Positions 8,645 through 16,843 of a DNA stretch of 64,000 bases are shown in pieces (position 1 is the stretch's first letter; every line of letters starts with the position of its first letter). A model generated the notes under the pieces. That model was given only the letters and a program-made list of their open reading frames with translations, ran no database searches and had not been told where the DNA came from. Source of the DNA: Armatimonadota bacterium (GTDB lineage Bacteria; Armatimonadota; Fimbriimonadia; Fimbriimonadales; Fimbriimonadaceae); assembly GCA_029781035.1 (NCBI GenBank), contig JAKOXK010000060.1, forward strand, positions 1-64,000. Reading direction: 5' to 3'. The translations under genes were made by a program, and so were the position numbers.

Positions 8645-9184
8645 TCAACTGACGGTGGGTGACGTTCCAAACTCGTCGAAGACCGGCAGATAGAACAGCC
8701 AGTCCTCCCGCTGCATGGCCCGAAGGTACTTCGGGAGCGACAGATAAGGCACGTAGTGCGGCCGTTTGGGTCGGTTCCTCAACTTCATTCCCGCTTGTTG
8801 CGGGGTCTTGTCGCCCTTCTTCAGGTTGCACTTGCGGCAACACGCGACCAGGTTGTCCCACGTGTGGGGACCGCCGCACCACCTGGGCACGACATGGTCG
8901 ATCGTGAGGTCTTTCTTGGCGCCGCAGTACTGGCACTGGTAGTTGTCCCTAGCCAGTACGGAGTGCCGAGACAGCCGCAGTTGGGGAATGGGCCGCCTGA
9001 CGTGGTATCGCATCTTGACGACGGAAGGCGCATTGAAGCCACCGCCGGAAGTGGTCAGGAAACGCTCGGACTCCTCGATCACGTCAGCCTTTCCGAGCAG
9101 TACCAGTGTGACCGCCCGCCGCATGTGACAGACGTTCAGAGGCTCGTAGTTGGCATTGAGAAGCAGGACGTCATAGGCGGACAT
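8645..9184 (-). CDS. HNH endonuclease family protein
   Basis: A 179-residue HNH nuclease. Residues 84-120 hold the finger and active site: CQYCG, DHVVPRWCGG with catalytic His97, then NLVACCRKCN, with two CxxC pairs for zinc. The N-terminal half (VLLLNANYEPLNVCHMRRAV) is the conserved leader found in a widespread stand-alone HNH group often called HNH endonuclease. A GGGAGG Shine-Dalgarno precedes the ATG. It is convergent with the QueD fusion. The biological role of this group is not settled; it need not be restriction. Confidence 0.88.
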   Translation of the reverse strand: MSAYDVLLLNANYEPLNVCHMRRAVTLVLLGKADVIEESERFLTTSGGGFNAPSVVKMRYHVRRPIPQLRLSRHSVLARDNYQCQYCGAKKDLTIDHVVPRWCGGPHTWDNLVACCRKCNLKKGDKTPQQAGMKLRNRPKRPHYVPYLSLPKYLRAMQREDWLFYLPVFDEFGTSPTVS

Positions 9185-9258
9185 TTCCGGCCTCCCGTCT
9201 CAGTGTCCAGTTGTCACAGGTGCTGTCGGCGTCGCAGAAAGTGTTCCCTCCCAAACAA

Positions 9259-9292
9259 AAAGGGCCCGCGGGCATACGCGCGCGGGCCCTTT
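9259..9292. other. strong GC hairpin in a divergent region
   Basis: AAAGGGCCCGCG and CGCGGGCCCTTT form a 12-bp perfect stem with a 10-nt loop. It has A and T runs like a bidirectional terminator, yet it lies between two divergently starting genes, where a terminator is not expected. It may insulate the two promoters or belong to an unrecognised small transcript. Confidence 0.6.
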
Positions 9293-9478
9293 GGGGCAGT
9301 GGCGGGCGCACGCGGCCTATCGTGTCGTCCCACATTGGGGGCCACACACAACAAACCCATTCTGGCCGCAGGTTCGCCACCATCAATTATTCTGAACGAA
9401 TCAGGGCACCGAAACGGAGCGCTCGACGCGAATCCTCGCAATTCTTTCGAGGGTTGTAACCTCTCTGTCGGGGCACGG

Positions 9479-9484
9479 TAGAAT
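9479..9484 (+). promoter_or_regulatory. -10 box (TAGAAT) upstream of murA
   Basis: TAGAAT is followed by 5 nt and a GTG (9490) that opens a 12-codon frame overlapping the murA start at 9516. A weak -35 (TTGTAA, 9454-9459) is 19 nt upstream. Confidence 0.5.
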
Positions 9485-9515
9485 CTGCGGTGAACCCAAG
9501 GATGGGACAAGTGTT

Positions 9516-10808
9516 ATGGACGTTTTGAGAATAAGAGGCGGCACGCCACTTCGCGGCCAGCTTTCCGTGCCGGGCAGTAAGAACGCGGCTTTAGCAATCT
9601 TGTCTTCTGTCGTGCTGTCAGACGGCCCGGTCGTGCTCCACAACGTCCCTGAAGTCAGTGACGTGGCCATCAAAGTCGGTCTGCTCCAGCAGTTTGGATG
9701 TCAGGTCGAATGGCGTGAAGGATCTCTGTTCATCGATTGCAGTGGGCTGAAGTTTTGGCGGGCAAGCGAAGAGAGCATGCGTCCGATTCGGACTGGCTTC
9801 TACTTGTTGGGCCCTATGCTGGCGCGCATCGGTCGGGCCGACATACCCATGCCGGGTGGCTGCAAGATCGGCTCTCGGCCCGTGGACTTCCACTTGAAGG
9901 GCCTCTCGATCATGGGGGCCAAGATCAAGCTTGACAGCGGGCGCTACATCGCCGAGGCTCCTAAACTACATGGCGGCGAGATCCACTTTGAAGTACCGAG
10001 CGCCGGAGCGACCCAACACCTGATGGCGACCGCGACCTTGGCGGAAGGGACGTTCACGATCAGCAACGCCGCGATGGAGCCCGAGGTCGTGGCTCTGGCC
10101 GACTTCCTCAACCGCATGGGTGCCCGCATCGAAGGAGCCGGTACCAGCACTGTCACCATCCGTGGTGTTAAGTCGCTTTCCGGATGCGAGTTCAGGATTC
10201 CCGAAGACCGGCTCCAGGCAGGGACGTACATGTTGGCCGGGGCGATCACGGGGGGCGACGTCACGGTCACCGACATCTGGCCGGAGCCCCAGACCGCATT
10301 GGTGAGCAAATTGCGGGAAGCCGGGCTCGAGGTCAACGAAGGATCCGATTGGATCCATGTGCGGGCCGAGCGGCGGCCCCGGTCGGTCACGATCAAGACG
10401 ATGCCCTATCCGGGCTTTCCGACCGACATGCAACAGCCAATGTCGGCTCTGCTTGCCTTGGCCGACGGTCAGAGTGTGATCGAGGAGACCCTCTACGAGA
10501 GCCGAATCGGCCACGTTCCTGAACTCAACCGTATGGGAGCGGACATGACGGCGCGGGGACGGATGACGATCATCAACGGTGTGGAAAGGCTCCAGGGCGC
10601 CGCGGTAGAGGCGTCGGACCTCAGAGCCGGCGCGGCCCTGTGTCTGGCAGGCTTGGCGGCACAGGGTGAGACCATCGTCAAGAACGTCCACTTCATCGAT
10701 CGTGGCTACGAGGGACTGGAGTCCCGACTGAGACATCTTGGTGCCACCATTGAGCGACTAGGCCTGGAGGAGTGGGAGGCGGCCTCGACAGGCCGTAAAC
10801 TCTCCTAG
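9516..10808 (+). CDS. murA: UDP-N-acetylglucosamine 1-carboxyvinyltransferase
   Basis: Transfers enolpyruvate from PEP to UDP-GlcNAc, the first committed step of peptidoglycan synthesis, in the cytoplasm. The 430-residue chain has the family landmarks: PGSKNA with Lys22 near the N-terminus, the catalytic loop PMPGGCKIGSRPVD with Cys116 (the fosfomycin-sensitive form), and PYPGFPTDMQQP followed by the FIDRGYEGLE-type C-terminal motif. mreB follows after 3 nt, so cell-wall synthesis and cell-shape genes are one unit. EPSP synthase is excluded by the GGC loop. Confidence 0.95.
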   Translation: MDVLRIRGGTPLRGQLSVPGSKNAALAILSSVVLSDGPVVLHNVPEVSDVAIKVGLLQQFGCQVEWREGSLFIDCSGLKFWRASEESMRPIRTGFYLLGPMLARIGRADIPMPGGCKIGSRPVDFHLKGLSIMGAKIKLDSGRYIAEAPKLHGGEIHFEVPSAGATQHLMATATLAEGTFTISNAAMEPEVVALADFLNRMGARIEGAGTSTVTIRGVKSLSGCEFRIPEDRLQAGTYMLAGAITGGDVTVTDIWPEPQTALVSKLREAGLEVNEGSDWIHVRAERRPRSVTIKTMPYPGFPTDMQQPMSALLALADGQSVIEETLYESRIGHVPELNRMGADMTARGRMTIINGVERLQGAAVEASDLRAGAALCLAGLAAQGETIVKNVHFIDRGYEGLESRLRHLGATIERLGLEEWEAASTGRKLS

Positions 10809-10811
10809 CAA

Positions 10812-11825
10812 TTGAAACTGGCCCGTGAAATCGGAATCGACCTTGGCACGGCGAACATCCTTGTCTACCGCCGTGGCAAAGGGATCGTCCTGATGGAGCC
10901 GACAGTGGTGGCCATGGACACCACGAACAAGCGAGTCTTGGCTGTCGGTAACGCTGCGCGCGACCTGATCGGCCGCACGCCAGGACACATCCAAGCGATC
11001 CGGCCCCTCAAGGACGGTGTGATCGCCGACTACACCACGACCTACAAGATGCTTGAGTTCTTGCGCAAGAAGACATGCGGCTCGAGCCAGTTCTTTCGCC
11101 CCACCGTCTTGATCTGCGTTCCTAGCGGGGTAACAAACGTCGAGCGCAGGGCCGTGGTCAAGGCTGCCCACGCGGCGGGCTTTGGCCATGCCATGACGAT
11201 CGAGGAACCGATGGCTGCGGCCATCGGTTGCGGCCTTGCCATCGCCTCACCCACCGGGAACATGGTCGTCGACATCGGAGGCGGAACAACTGACATCGCC
11301 GTCTTCTCCTTCGGAGGGATCGTGATCAGCCACAGCCTGAGGGTCGGAGGCAACAAAATGGACGAGGCCATCGTCCGACACATCCGTAACGTCTACAGCC
11401 TAGCGATCGGCGAGCAGACGGCGGAAGAAGTGAAGATTCGAATCGGATCGGCTTTTCCCCTCGAACAGGAGCTGCGCATGAACATCCGAGGCCGAGACCT
11501 CGTAGCGGGACTGCCCAAGACCATCGAAGTCACCAGCGAGGAGATTCGTGAGGCACTCACTGAGCCCGTCAGGCAGATCGCTGAGAAGCTCTGCTCCGTG
11601 CTCGAGGAGACGCCGCCTGAGCTGGCGAGCGACATCATCCAGTCAGGCATCACTCTGACAGGCGGCGGCTCCCTCTTGCGAGGGATCGATCGGTTGCTCG
11701 AAAACGTGACCGAAATTCCGGTGCGAGTGGCAGACAACGCCTTGCATTCGGTCGCGATCGGCACGGGCCGGGCTCTTGAGCAGATAGACCAAATCGTTCG
11801 AAGTGGGGCGGTTTCGAAACTATGA
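10812..11825 (+). CDS. mreB: rod shape-determining protein MreB
   Basis: A bacterial actin homologue of 337 residues that organises the elongation machinery at the inner membrane. The phosphate-1 motif (EIGIDLGTANILVY), VDIGGGTTDIAVFSFGGIV, and the C-terminal SGITLTGGGSLLRGID adenosine motif are clear. The start is TTG at 10812, giving MKLAREIGIDLGTAN; no better start exists because murA ends 3 nt earlier. The stop overlaps the next gene (ATGA). mreC and mreD do not follow, which departs from the usual mreBCD order. Confidence 0.95.
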   Translation: MKLAREIGIDLGTANILVYRRGKGIVLMEPTVVAMDTTNKRVLAVGNAARDLIGRTPGHIQAIRPLKDGVIADYTTTYKMLEFLRKKTCGSSQFFRPTVLICVPSGVTNVERRAVVKAAHAAGFGHAMTIEEPMAAAIGCGLAIASPTGNMVVDIGGGTTDIAVFSFGGIVISHSLRVGGNKMDEAIVRHIRNVYSLAIGEQTAEEVKIRIGSAFPLEQELRMNIRGRDLVAGLPKTIEVTSEEIREALTEPVRQIAEKLCSVLEETPPELASDIIQSGITLTGGGSLLRGIDRLLENVTEIPVRVADNALHSVAIGTGRALEQIDQIVRSGAVSKL

Positions 11826-12358
11826 GAAGACTGTTGCCACTTCTCGCCTTTTTAATACCGATGGTGCTCTCCGCTCAGGAAAAGCAAGTGCAGAAGCCAG
11901 TGGTAGCCAAATCGAGCGAACCAGTGACAGAAACGAGCTTCTTGTCGGCTGCATATCGGTTGTGCGCTGCAGCGGACAAGACGGTCGGACTCAAGCCGCT
12001 CGCAACACCAACGGCACAGAACCCCACCAAGCCGGTCCGTCGTTCCCAGGTCGTCGCTACGCTTCACACTCTTTTCGAGCACTTTCGGCCCAAGTTTCGC
12101 ATGGCTCCAAGGCCCTGGCCCTGCGACACGGAGGCCATCGCCAAGCACAATGCTCCAAGTGACCGCCCCGTGCTGGAATCACTTGTCAAGTGGGGCTTTG
12201 TCGCACCTGTCGGACCCATCGTCATCGGACCCGACGACAAGTTGACGCCGGCCGAAGTCGGAGACGCCCTTGGGATCTTCTTCTGCCAAGTCGCTTACCT
12301 GACCCACACGCCCGATCCAAAGTGGACGCCCGGGCTCCAACGCACCGACGGACGCTAG
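11822..12358 (+). CDS. exported protein with a possible SLH-like domain
   Basis: A 178-residue protein with an N-terminal signal peptide (residues 1-18, cleavage near VLSAQ). The C-terminal part (PVLESLVKWGFV...PDDKLTPAEVGDALGIFF) resembles one S-layer-homology repeat, which binds secondary cell-wall polymers. That reading is weak because only one repeat is apparent. The start overlaps the mreB stop (ATGA), so it is translated with murA and mreB, which hints at a role in the cell envelope. Confidence 0.75.
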   Translation: MRRLLPLLAFLIPMVLSAQEKQVQKPVVAKSSEPVTETSFLSAAYRLCAAADKTVGLKPLATPTAQNPTKPVRRSQVVATLHTLFEHFRPKFRMAPRPWPCDTEAIAKHNAPSDRPVLESLVKWGFVAPVGPIVIGPDDKLTPAEVGDALGIFFCQVAYLTHTPDPKWTPGLQRTDGR

Positions 12359-12394
12359 CCTCTTAGCCCGAACGAACCGACAATTCGAACGGGC

Positions 12395-13861
12395 ATGGAG
12401 ACTGGATATGACGCCCTCGTGGGGCTCTTTGACCTGAGCCTTCTACGTCGGCTTGGGCTTGAGGACTGGTTGGAGTCGACACTCGGCCGCTGTGCCGAGT
12501 GGTTTAGAGCTTCTGGAGCGACCGTGTTCCTCGAAGACTCGCCAGGAGTGTTCCGACTGCGGTGCGGAGTGGGCCGGCTGGACGCTGTTAAGAAGGGCAC
12601 AGCGATCCGGAACGGCGAAGGCATCGCCGGATTGGTCTTGCAGGACGGGAGCCCACACATCGTCGAGGATCCTCGGCACGATCCGCTTTTCGGACACAAG
12701 ATCGTCAGCCGACGGGCCGATGTCGCGAGCTCAATGATCGTGCCCCTAATCGGCCCGTCAGGCCGAAGGGTCGGTGTCATGAACCTCAGCCGAGCTACGG
12801 GCGAGCCAGCCTTCGAGGACCGAGACCTCAAAGAAGCGGCCTTGGTCGGCGCACAAGTGGCCCTCGCCGTCGAGAACGCCGAAGCCATGTCCAAGCTCGA
12901 AGTCTCCTTCCGAGAACAACAGGCACGGGCTGAGCAGTTGAAAGCCGTGCTGGACAGCGTGGCGGGCACTGTCGTGGTCTATCAAGGGCCGTTGGGAGAG
13001 AGTGAGCTCGAGACCTTTCCGAATTTCGTGAGAGACGAGTCTGAACGCCTCGTTCTTGAGGCAGAGAAGACCCAGGAGCGGGCGGAAGGCAAGGCGCACG
13101 ACTCAGCGACCGACCGCACATGGCTCTTGGTGGCGGTTCCACTGAGTCAGGGTGGCGGGGTGCTCACTGTCCAAGAGGTCACTCAGTATCAACGAGCTCA
13201 AGACGAGGCTGCTCGGATGCGACGCATGGCTGAAATCGGCCAGATGTCGGCCACCATCGCCCACGAGCTGAGGAACCCGCTGACCGGCATCCGAGGCGCC
13301 GCCCAACTGATCTTGGCCGATCCGAGCCTGGCTCCTGAATTCGCCAAGATGGTCAATGATGAAGCCGACAAAATGTCGAGGCTGTGCGACGACTTCTTGG
13401 ATATAGCGAAGCCGCTCCGGTTGATGCCGAAGCCGTGTCGACTGAGCGAGTCCGTTGAGCGCGTGGTCCGCATCTGGCGCCCGAAGTTTCTCGAAAGCGG
13501 AGTAACGCTGGTCTGGACTTCGCGTGGACAAGACCCGACAATCAAGGTTGACGTGGCTCGCGTCGAGCAGATCCTGCACAACCTCATCAAGAACGCGCTC
13601 GAAGCGTCGTCACTTGGAGGAAAGGTCGAAGTGTCTGCCGAAGGTGGCCGCATCACTGTCACAGACCACGGTATGGGCATGGACGAACAGACGCGTGAAC
13701 GGCTTTTTGCGCCCTTCTTCACGACGAAGGCGAGTGGAACGGGACTGGGACTGTGCAACGTGCGGCGGATCGTCAACGCTCACGGGGGCACGGTGACGGT
13801 CACCTCTGAACTGGGGAAGGGATCCACGTTTGAGATCAACTTGAGGCAGGACGCGGCATGA
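12395..13861 (+). CDS. GAF-domain sensor histidine kinase (NtrB-like)
   Basis: A soluble 488-residue kinase. Residues ~10-165 form a GAF sensor domain, a middle segment (~170-265) may be a degenerate PAS or linker, the dimerisation/phosphoacceptor helix has His290 (IAHELRNPLTG), and the C-terminal ATPase has N (HNLIKNALEA), G1 (DHGMGMDE) and G2 (GTGLGLCNVRRIV) boxes. No membrane span is seen, so it senses a cytoplasmic signal. The ATGA overlap with the response regulator gene makes them a cognate pair. Confidence 0.92.
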   Translation: METGYDALVGLFDLSLLRRLGLEDWLESTLGRCAEWFRASGATVFLEDSPGVFRLRCGVGRLDAVKKGTAIRNGEGIAGLVLQDGSPHIVEDPRHDPLFGHKIVSRRADVASSMIVPLIGPSGRRVGVMNLSRATGEPAFEDRDLKEAALVGAQVALAVENAEAMSKLEVSFREQQARAEQLKAVLDSVAGTVVVYQGPLGESELETFPNFVRDESERLVLEAEKTQERAEGKAHDSATDRTWLLVAVPLSQGGGVLTVQEVTQYQRAQDEAARMRRMAEIGQMSATIAHELRNPLTGIRGAAQLILADPSLAPEFAKMVNDEADKMSRLCDDFLDIAKPLRLMPKPCRLSESVERVVRIWRPKFLESGVTLVWTSRGQDPTIKVDVARVEQILHNLIKNALEASSLGGKVEVSAEGGRITVTDHGMGMDEQTRERLFAPFFTTKASGTGLGLCNVRRIVNAHGGTVTVTSELGKGSTFEINLRQDAA

Positions 13862-15039
13862 GTGCGAAGAAGAAGATCCTCGTCGTTGACGACGAACTCA
13901 ACATCCGAAGGATCCTTGAGGCGGCGTTCGACCGGGAAGGCTGGCACACGGTGACCGCGCCCAGCGCCACGGAAGCCTTAGAGAAGCTCAGCAACCAGAA
14001 GTTCGACTGCCTTCTGACCGACGTCACCATGCCGGTCATGAGCGGCTACGAGCTGCAACACGAGGCGAAGGCGGCGTGGCCCGAAATGCCCGTCGTCATC
14101 ATGACCGCCTTTGGGACGATCCCCCAAGCGGTTCAGGCAATCCGGGATGGAGCGTTCGAGTTCGTCACAAAGCCGTTTGACCTTGAGGCGCTCAAGAAGG
14201 TCTTGCAGGCCGCCATGGAAGACTCTGGCGAGCGCCGGGCTCCCAAAGCCAGGAGGGGCCAGGCAAACCAGCCGACCAGTTTCATCGCCGAATCGCCTGC
14301 CATGAAGGAGGTTCTGGAGACAGTCAGACAGGTCGCGGACTCGCGGGCGACGGTTCTTGTGACCGGCGAGAGCGGTACGGGCAAGGAAGTCGTAGCCAAG
14401 CTGTTGCACGAGAACTCCCCAAGGTCGTCCGGACCCTTTGTGGCGGTTTCCTGCGCGGCCCTTCCCGAAACATTGCTGGAAAGCGAGCTCTTCGGTTATG
14501 AAAAGGGAGCCTTCACCGGGGCCCAAGCGGCCAAGCCGGGCCGATTCGAGCTGGCAGACAAAGGCACCCTGTTCCTCGATGAGATCGGCGAAATCCCGAT
14601 GTCCATCCAAGTGAAGCTGCTCCGGGTCCTGCAGGAGCGCGAGTTCGAACGGCTTGGAGCAACACGAGCGACCAGGATCGATGTACGATTGGTGACGGCG
14701 ACCAACAGGGACTTGCACGAGGCCGTCGACCAGGGCCTTTTCAGACTTGACCTGCTGTACAGATTACAGGTCGTGGAACTGCGCCTTCCGGCGCTAAGGG
14801 AAAGGCCTGAGGACATCCTTCCGCTTTCCCTTCACTTCCTGGCGCGGGCGAGTGCTGAAAACGGAAGACAGCTGGTCGAGGTCGCGCCTGAGGCCTTGAA
14901 CATGATGCAGGCGTACTCCTGGCCAGGTAACGTCCGCGAACTTGAAAACGCGATGGAGAGGGCGGTAGCGCTCTCTACTCGTGACAATCGGGTCCTAACT
15001 TGTGCATTGTTGCCACGCAACCTGGTTCGAGCGGCGTAG
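13858..15039 (+). CDS. sigma-54 activator-type response regulator without HTH
   Basis: 393 residues: a receiver domain with phosphoacceptor Asp55, then an AAA+ domain with Walker A GESGTGKE (170-177), the sigma-54-contacting GAFTGA loop (217-222), Walker B LFLDEIGE (238-245) and the SWPGNVREL element. Members normally continue ~60-80 residues to a Fis-type DNA-binding domain; this one ends about 20 residues after the AAA+ helical bundle. The following 155 nt contain no remnant of the missing domain in any frame I read. It should activate sigma-54 RNA polymerase from solution, as described for Helicobacter FlgR and Chlamydia homologues. Confidence 0.92.
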   Translation: MSAKKKILVVDDELNIRRILEAAFDREGWHTVTAPSATEALEKLSNQKFDCLLTDVTMPVMSGYELQHEAKAAWPEMPVVIMTAFGTIPQAVQAIRDGAFEFVTKPFDLEALKKVLQAAMEDSGERRAPKARRGQANQPTSFIAESPAMKEVLETVRQVADSRATVLVTGESGTGKEVVAKLLHENSPRSSGPFVAVSCAALPETLLESELFGYEKGAFTGAQAAKPGRFELADKGTLFLDEIGEIPMSIQVKLLRVLQEREFERLGATRATRIDVRLVTATNRDLHEAVDQGLFRLDLLYRLQVVELRLPALRERPEDILPLSLHFLARASAENGRQLVEVAPEALNMMQAYSWPGNVRELENAMERAVALSTRDNRVLTCALLPRNLVRAA

Positions 15040-15091
15040 GTTAACGTGAGTCTCACGTCTTCTTAGGGCCACTGTGCCTGGGTGGCGGTCG

Positions 15092-15109
15092 TTATGACGA
15101 CCGTCATAA
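15092..15109. promoter_or_regulatory. 18-nt inverted repeat upstream of an ECF sigma gene
   Basis: TTATGACG-AC-CGTCATAA has 8-nt perfect arms. It lies just upstream of the likely -35 region for a -10 box at 15135-15140, a typical position for an activator or repressor operator. Confidence 0.55.
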
Positions 15110-15134
15110 AAGTTTTCCAATAATCGGGGTTTGC

Positions 15135-15140
15135 TAGATT
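15135..15140 (+). promoter_or_regulatory. candidate -10 box (TAGATT) of the sigma factor gene
   Basis: TAGATT lies 54 nt before the GTG start. The predicted leader includes a small hairpin, GGTCAG (15153-15158) with CTGACC (15166-15171). Confidence 0.4.
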
Positions 15141-15194
15141 CGCCAATAGGGGGGTCAGGGGCTTTCTGACCTTTCAGGCAAGCAGAGCAGCACC

Positions 15195-15863
15195 GTGAGC
15201 CTAGCGACTCTCGAATATGACAAATGGCTTTTTGAGCACGAGGGCGAGGCGTGCCAGGAAGATGCGGCTGACGGTTCAGCCATCGCTCCCGCTTCCAGCT
15301 TGACACCGCAAGAGCAATCCCAGTTCAATGAGCTCATGAGGCGGTCGTACAAGAAGGTGTACAACTTGGCCTACCGTCTCTCCGGGAACAAGCCCGACGC
15401 CGAGGACTTGACCCAAGAGGCCTTCTATCGGGCGTACCGCGGATTTTGCAACTTTGAAGGGGACAGACCGTTCGAGAACTGGATTTTCCGAATCGTGACG
15501 CGGCTCTACCTGGACATGAAGCGGTCTCGCCGGAGGCGAGTCCAGACCGTGTCGTACGATGCTCCGCTGCGGCACGACGGGTCGGATGAAGCCCTCTTCT
15601 TTGAGACAGCGGACGAGCATCCAACGCCGGAGGAGAACTACGTCGATCAAGGCGTCAGCGAGTCGCTCGAGTGGTCGTTGGGTCAGCTCACCCCAGACCA
15701 ACGATCCCTAGTCTGGTTGGCCGACGTCGAGAGAGTTCCCTACAAAGAGATCGCGGAAAGGATCCATGCTCCTGTCGGTACAGTGCGGTCCCGACTTCAT
15801 CGGGCGCACAAGCAGCTGAAGACGCTGCTATCGGCTGCATCTGTGCAAGCTTTCTCCAACTAG
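15195..15863 (+). CDS. ECF-type RNA polymerase sigma factor
   Basis: 222 residues. Region 2 (~45-125) has the conserved NLAYRLSGNKPDAEDLTQEAFYRAYRGF run and FENWIFRIVTRLYLDMKRSRRRR; region 4 (~160-215) has LTPDQRSLVWLADVERVPYKEIAERI and GTVRSRLHRAHKQL, the HTH that reads the -35 element. An acidic N-terminal extension of ~40 residues is unusual. No anti-sigma gene follows on the same strand. The start is GTG at 15195; the upstream IR (15092) may control it. Confidence 0.9.
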   Translation: MSLATLEYDKWLFEHEGEACQEDAADGSAIAPASSLTPQEQSQFNELMRRSYKKVYNLAYRLSGNKPDAEDLTQEAFYRAYRGFCNFEGDRPFENWIFRIVTRLYLDMKRSRRRRVQTVSYDAPLRHDGSDEALFFETADEHPTPEENYVDQGVSESLEWSLGQLTPDQRSLVWLADVERVPYKEIAERIHAPVGTVRSRLHRAHKQLKTLLSAASVQAFSN

Positions 15864-15876
15864 ACTTAAAGAAAAG

Positions 15877-15915
15877 ATCGCCGATAGGTGGAGAGGTACA
15901 AGCCCTATCGGCGAT
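15877..15915 (+). terminator. 12-bp hairpin after the sigma factor gene
   Basis: ATCGCCGATAGG (15877-15888) pairs perfectly with CCTATCGGCGAT (15904-15915) around a 15-nt loop, 13 nt after the sigma stop codon. The nearest T-run (CTTTTT) is ~20 nt further on, so this is either an atypical terminator or a regulatory RNA structure. Confidence 0.55.
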
Positions 15916-16064
15916 GAGTTCTGCGCGTTTCTTGCTTTTTGGCCTTTCGGTCCTCAGCCCTAACTTGATTCTGCGCTGCCCCTGTCGTTGCTGGGTTCGC
16001 GCGGTCGCCTTACAATTCTTGGCTTCCATTCGTATTCTTACACGGCATAACTACTGGATTTATG

Positions 16065-16079
16065 ACTAATGTCATTAGT
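16065..16079. promoter_or_regulatory. 15-nt palindrome upstream of maf
   Basis: ACTAATG-T-CATTAGT has 7-nt perfect arms in an AT-richer patch 28 nt before the maf start. It looks like a small dimeric-regulator operator. Confidence 0.45.
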
Positions 16080-16107
16080 GGGACCATCCTGCAAGAGTTC
16101 TTGACCG

Positions 16108-16731
16108 ATGTGTTCACAATCACGCATCCAAACATTTGCTTGGCCAGTCATCCTCGCTTCTGCCTCTCCAAGACGGCAGGACCTGTTGCGCGAGATCGTT
16201 CCCGAGTTCGAAATCGTGCCGGCCCACATCACAGAAGAAGATCATGTCCACGAGGATCCGTGGGAGACGGCCCAACGGACTGCGCGCGAAAAGGCGCTTG
16301 CTGTCTCGGCAGCCCACCCGAAAGCTATCGTGATCGCTGGCGATACTGTCGTAGCTTTTTCTGTCGAAGGCGAATCCGGTCGTGAGGGTCGTGTCAACTG
16401 GACACAACTGGCGAAACCACTTGATGAAAACGACGCGTTTCGTATGTTGCGCGTTTTGTCGGGGAGAACGCACACCGTCGTTACCGGCGTGTGCGTCATA
16501 TGGCCAGAAGGCTTCATGGCGTTCACCGAGGCGACAGAGGTTACGTTCAAACCGATGTCAGACCAACAGATCATGGAATACGTCGCCACCGGAGACCCCA
16601 TGGATAAAGCTGGTGCTTACGGGTTTCAGGGCGGAGCACGGCCGTTCGTTGACCGTGTCGAAGGCAGCGTGACGAACGTGATCGGCCTCCCGATGGAGAA
16701 ATTGACCGAAGCATTGAAGCGGATTTCGTAG
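16108..16731 (+). CDS. maf: Maf-family nucleotide pyrophosphatase
   Basis: Maf proteins hydrolyse non-canonical or modified nucleoside triphosphates and can restrain septum formation. The 207 residues contain ILASASPRRQDLLRE at the N-terminus, the AGDTVV motif with the catalytic Asp, LSGRTHTVVTGV, and GDPMDKAGAYGFQGG. The GTG at 16108 adds ~12 residues before the fold; a start nearer residue 12 is possible because the family usually begins at the ILAS strand. It is monocistronic. Confidence 0.9.
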   Translation: MCSQSRIQTFAWPVILASASPRRQDLLREIVPEFEIVPAHITEEDHVHEDPWETAQRTAREKALAVSAAHPKAIVIAGDTVVAFSVEGESGREGRVNWTQLAKPLDENDAFRMLRVLSGRTHTVVTGVCVIWPEGFMAFTEATEVTFKPMSDQQIMEYVATGDPMDKAGAYGFQGGARPFVDRVEGSVTNVIGLPMEKLTEALKRIS

Positions 16732-16802
16732 CGCGGTTTTCCCCCGATCGATGGCAAGGGCCCTTTTGCGGCACCACGACAATCCGTCAATAGCGGGAAC
16801 TC

Positions 16803-16823
16803 ATATATCAAAAGATGATATAT
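16803..16823. promoter_or_regulatory. palindromic operator at the PadR promoter
   Basis: ATATATC (16803-16809) and GATATAT (16817-16823) flank a 7-nt centre and overlap the -10 box. PadR-family repressors often bind such AT-rich dyads in their own promoters, so autoregulation is likely. Confidence 0.65.
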
Positions 16824-16826
16824 AAT
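16821..16826 (+). promoter_or_regulatory. -10 box (TATAAT) of the padR operon
   Basis: A consensus TATAAT overlapping the operator's right arm. The downstream leader carries GAGGT 7 nt before the ATG, so this gene uses a Shine-Dalgarno site. Confidence 0.6.
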
Positions 16827-16843
16827 GAGCGGTGAGGTAATCC

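Larger units (their letters stand above)
9185..9515. other. divergent intergenic region upstream of murA
   Basis: This 331-nt stretch separates the starts of the HNH gene and murA. It holds a very stable hairpin (9259-9292) and the murA promoter (9479-9484). I see no tRNA, no other structured RNA and no convincing gene in the remainder. Confidence 0.6.

Noticed and set aside
9259-9292. Calling the 12-bp hairpin a terminator of the HNH gene or of murA.
   Set aside because: Both genes start at this intergenic region and read away from it, so neither could end there.
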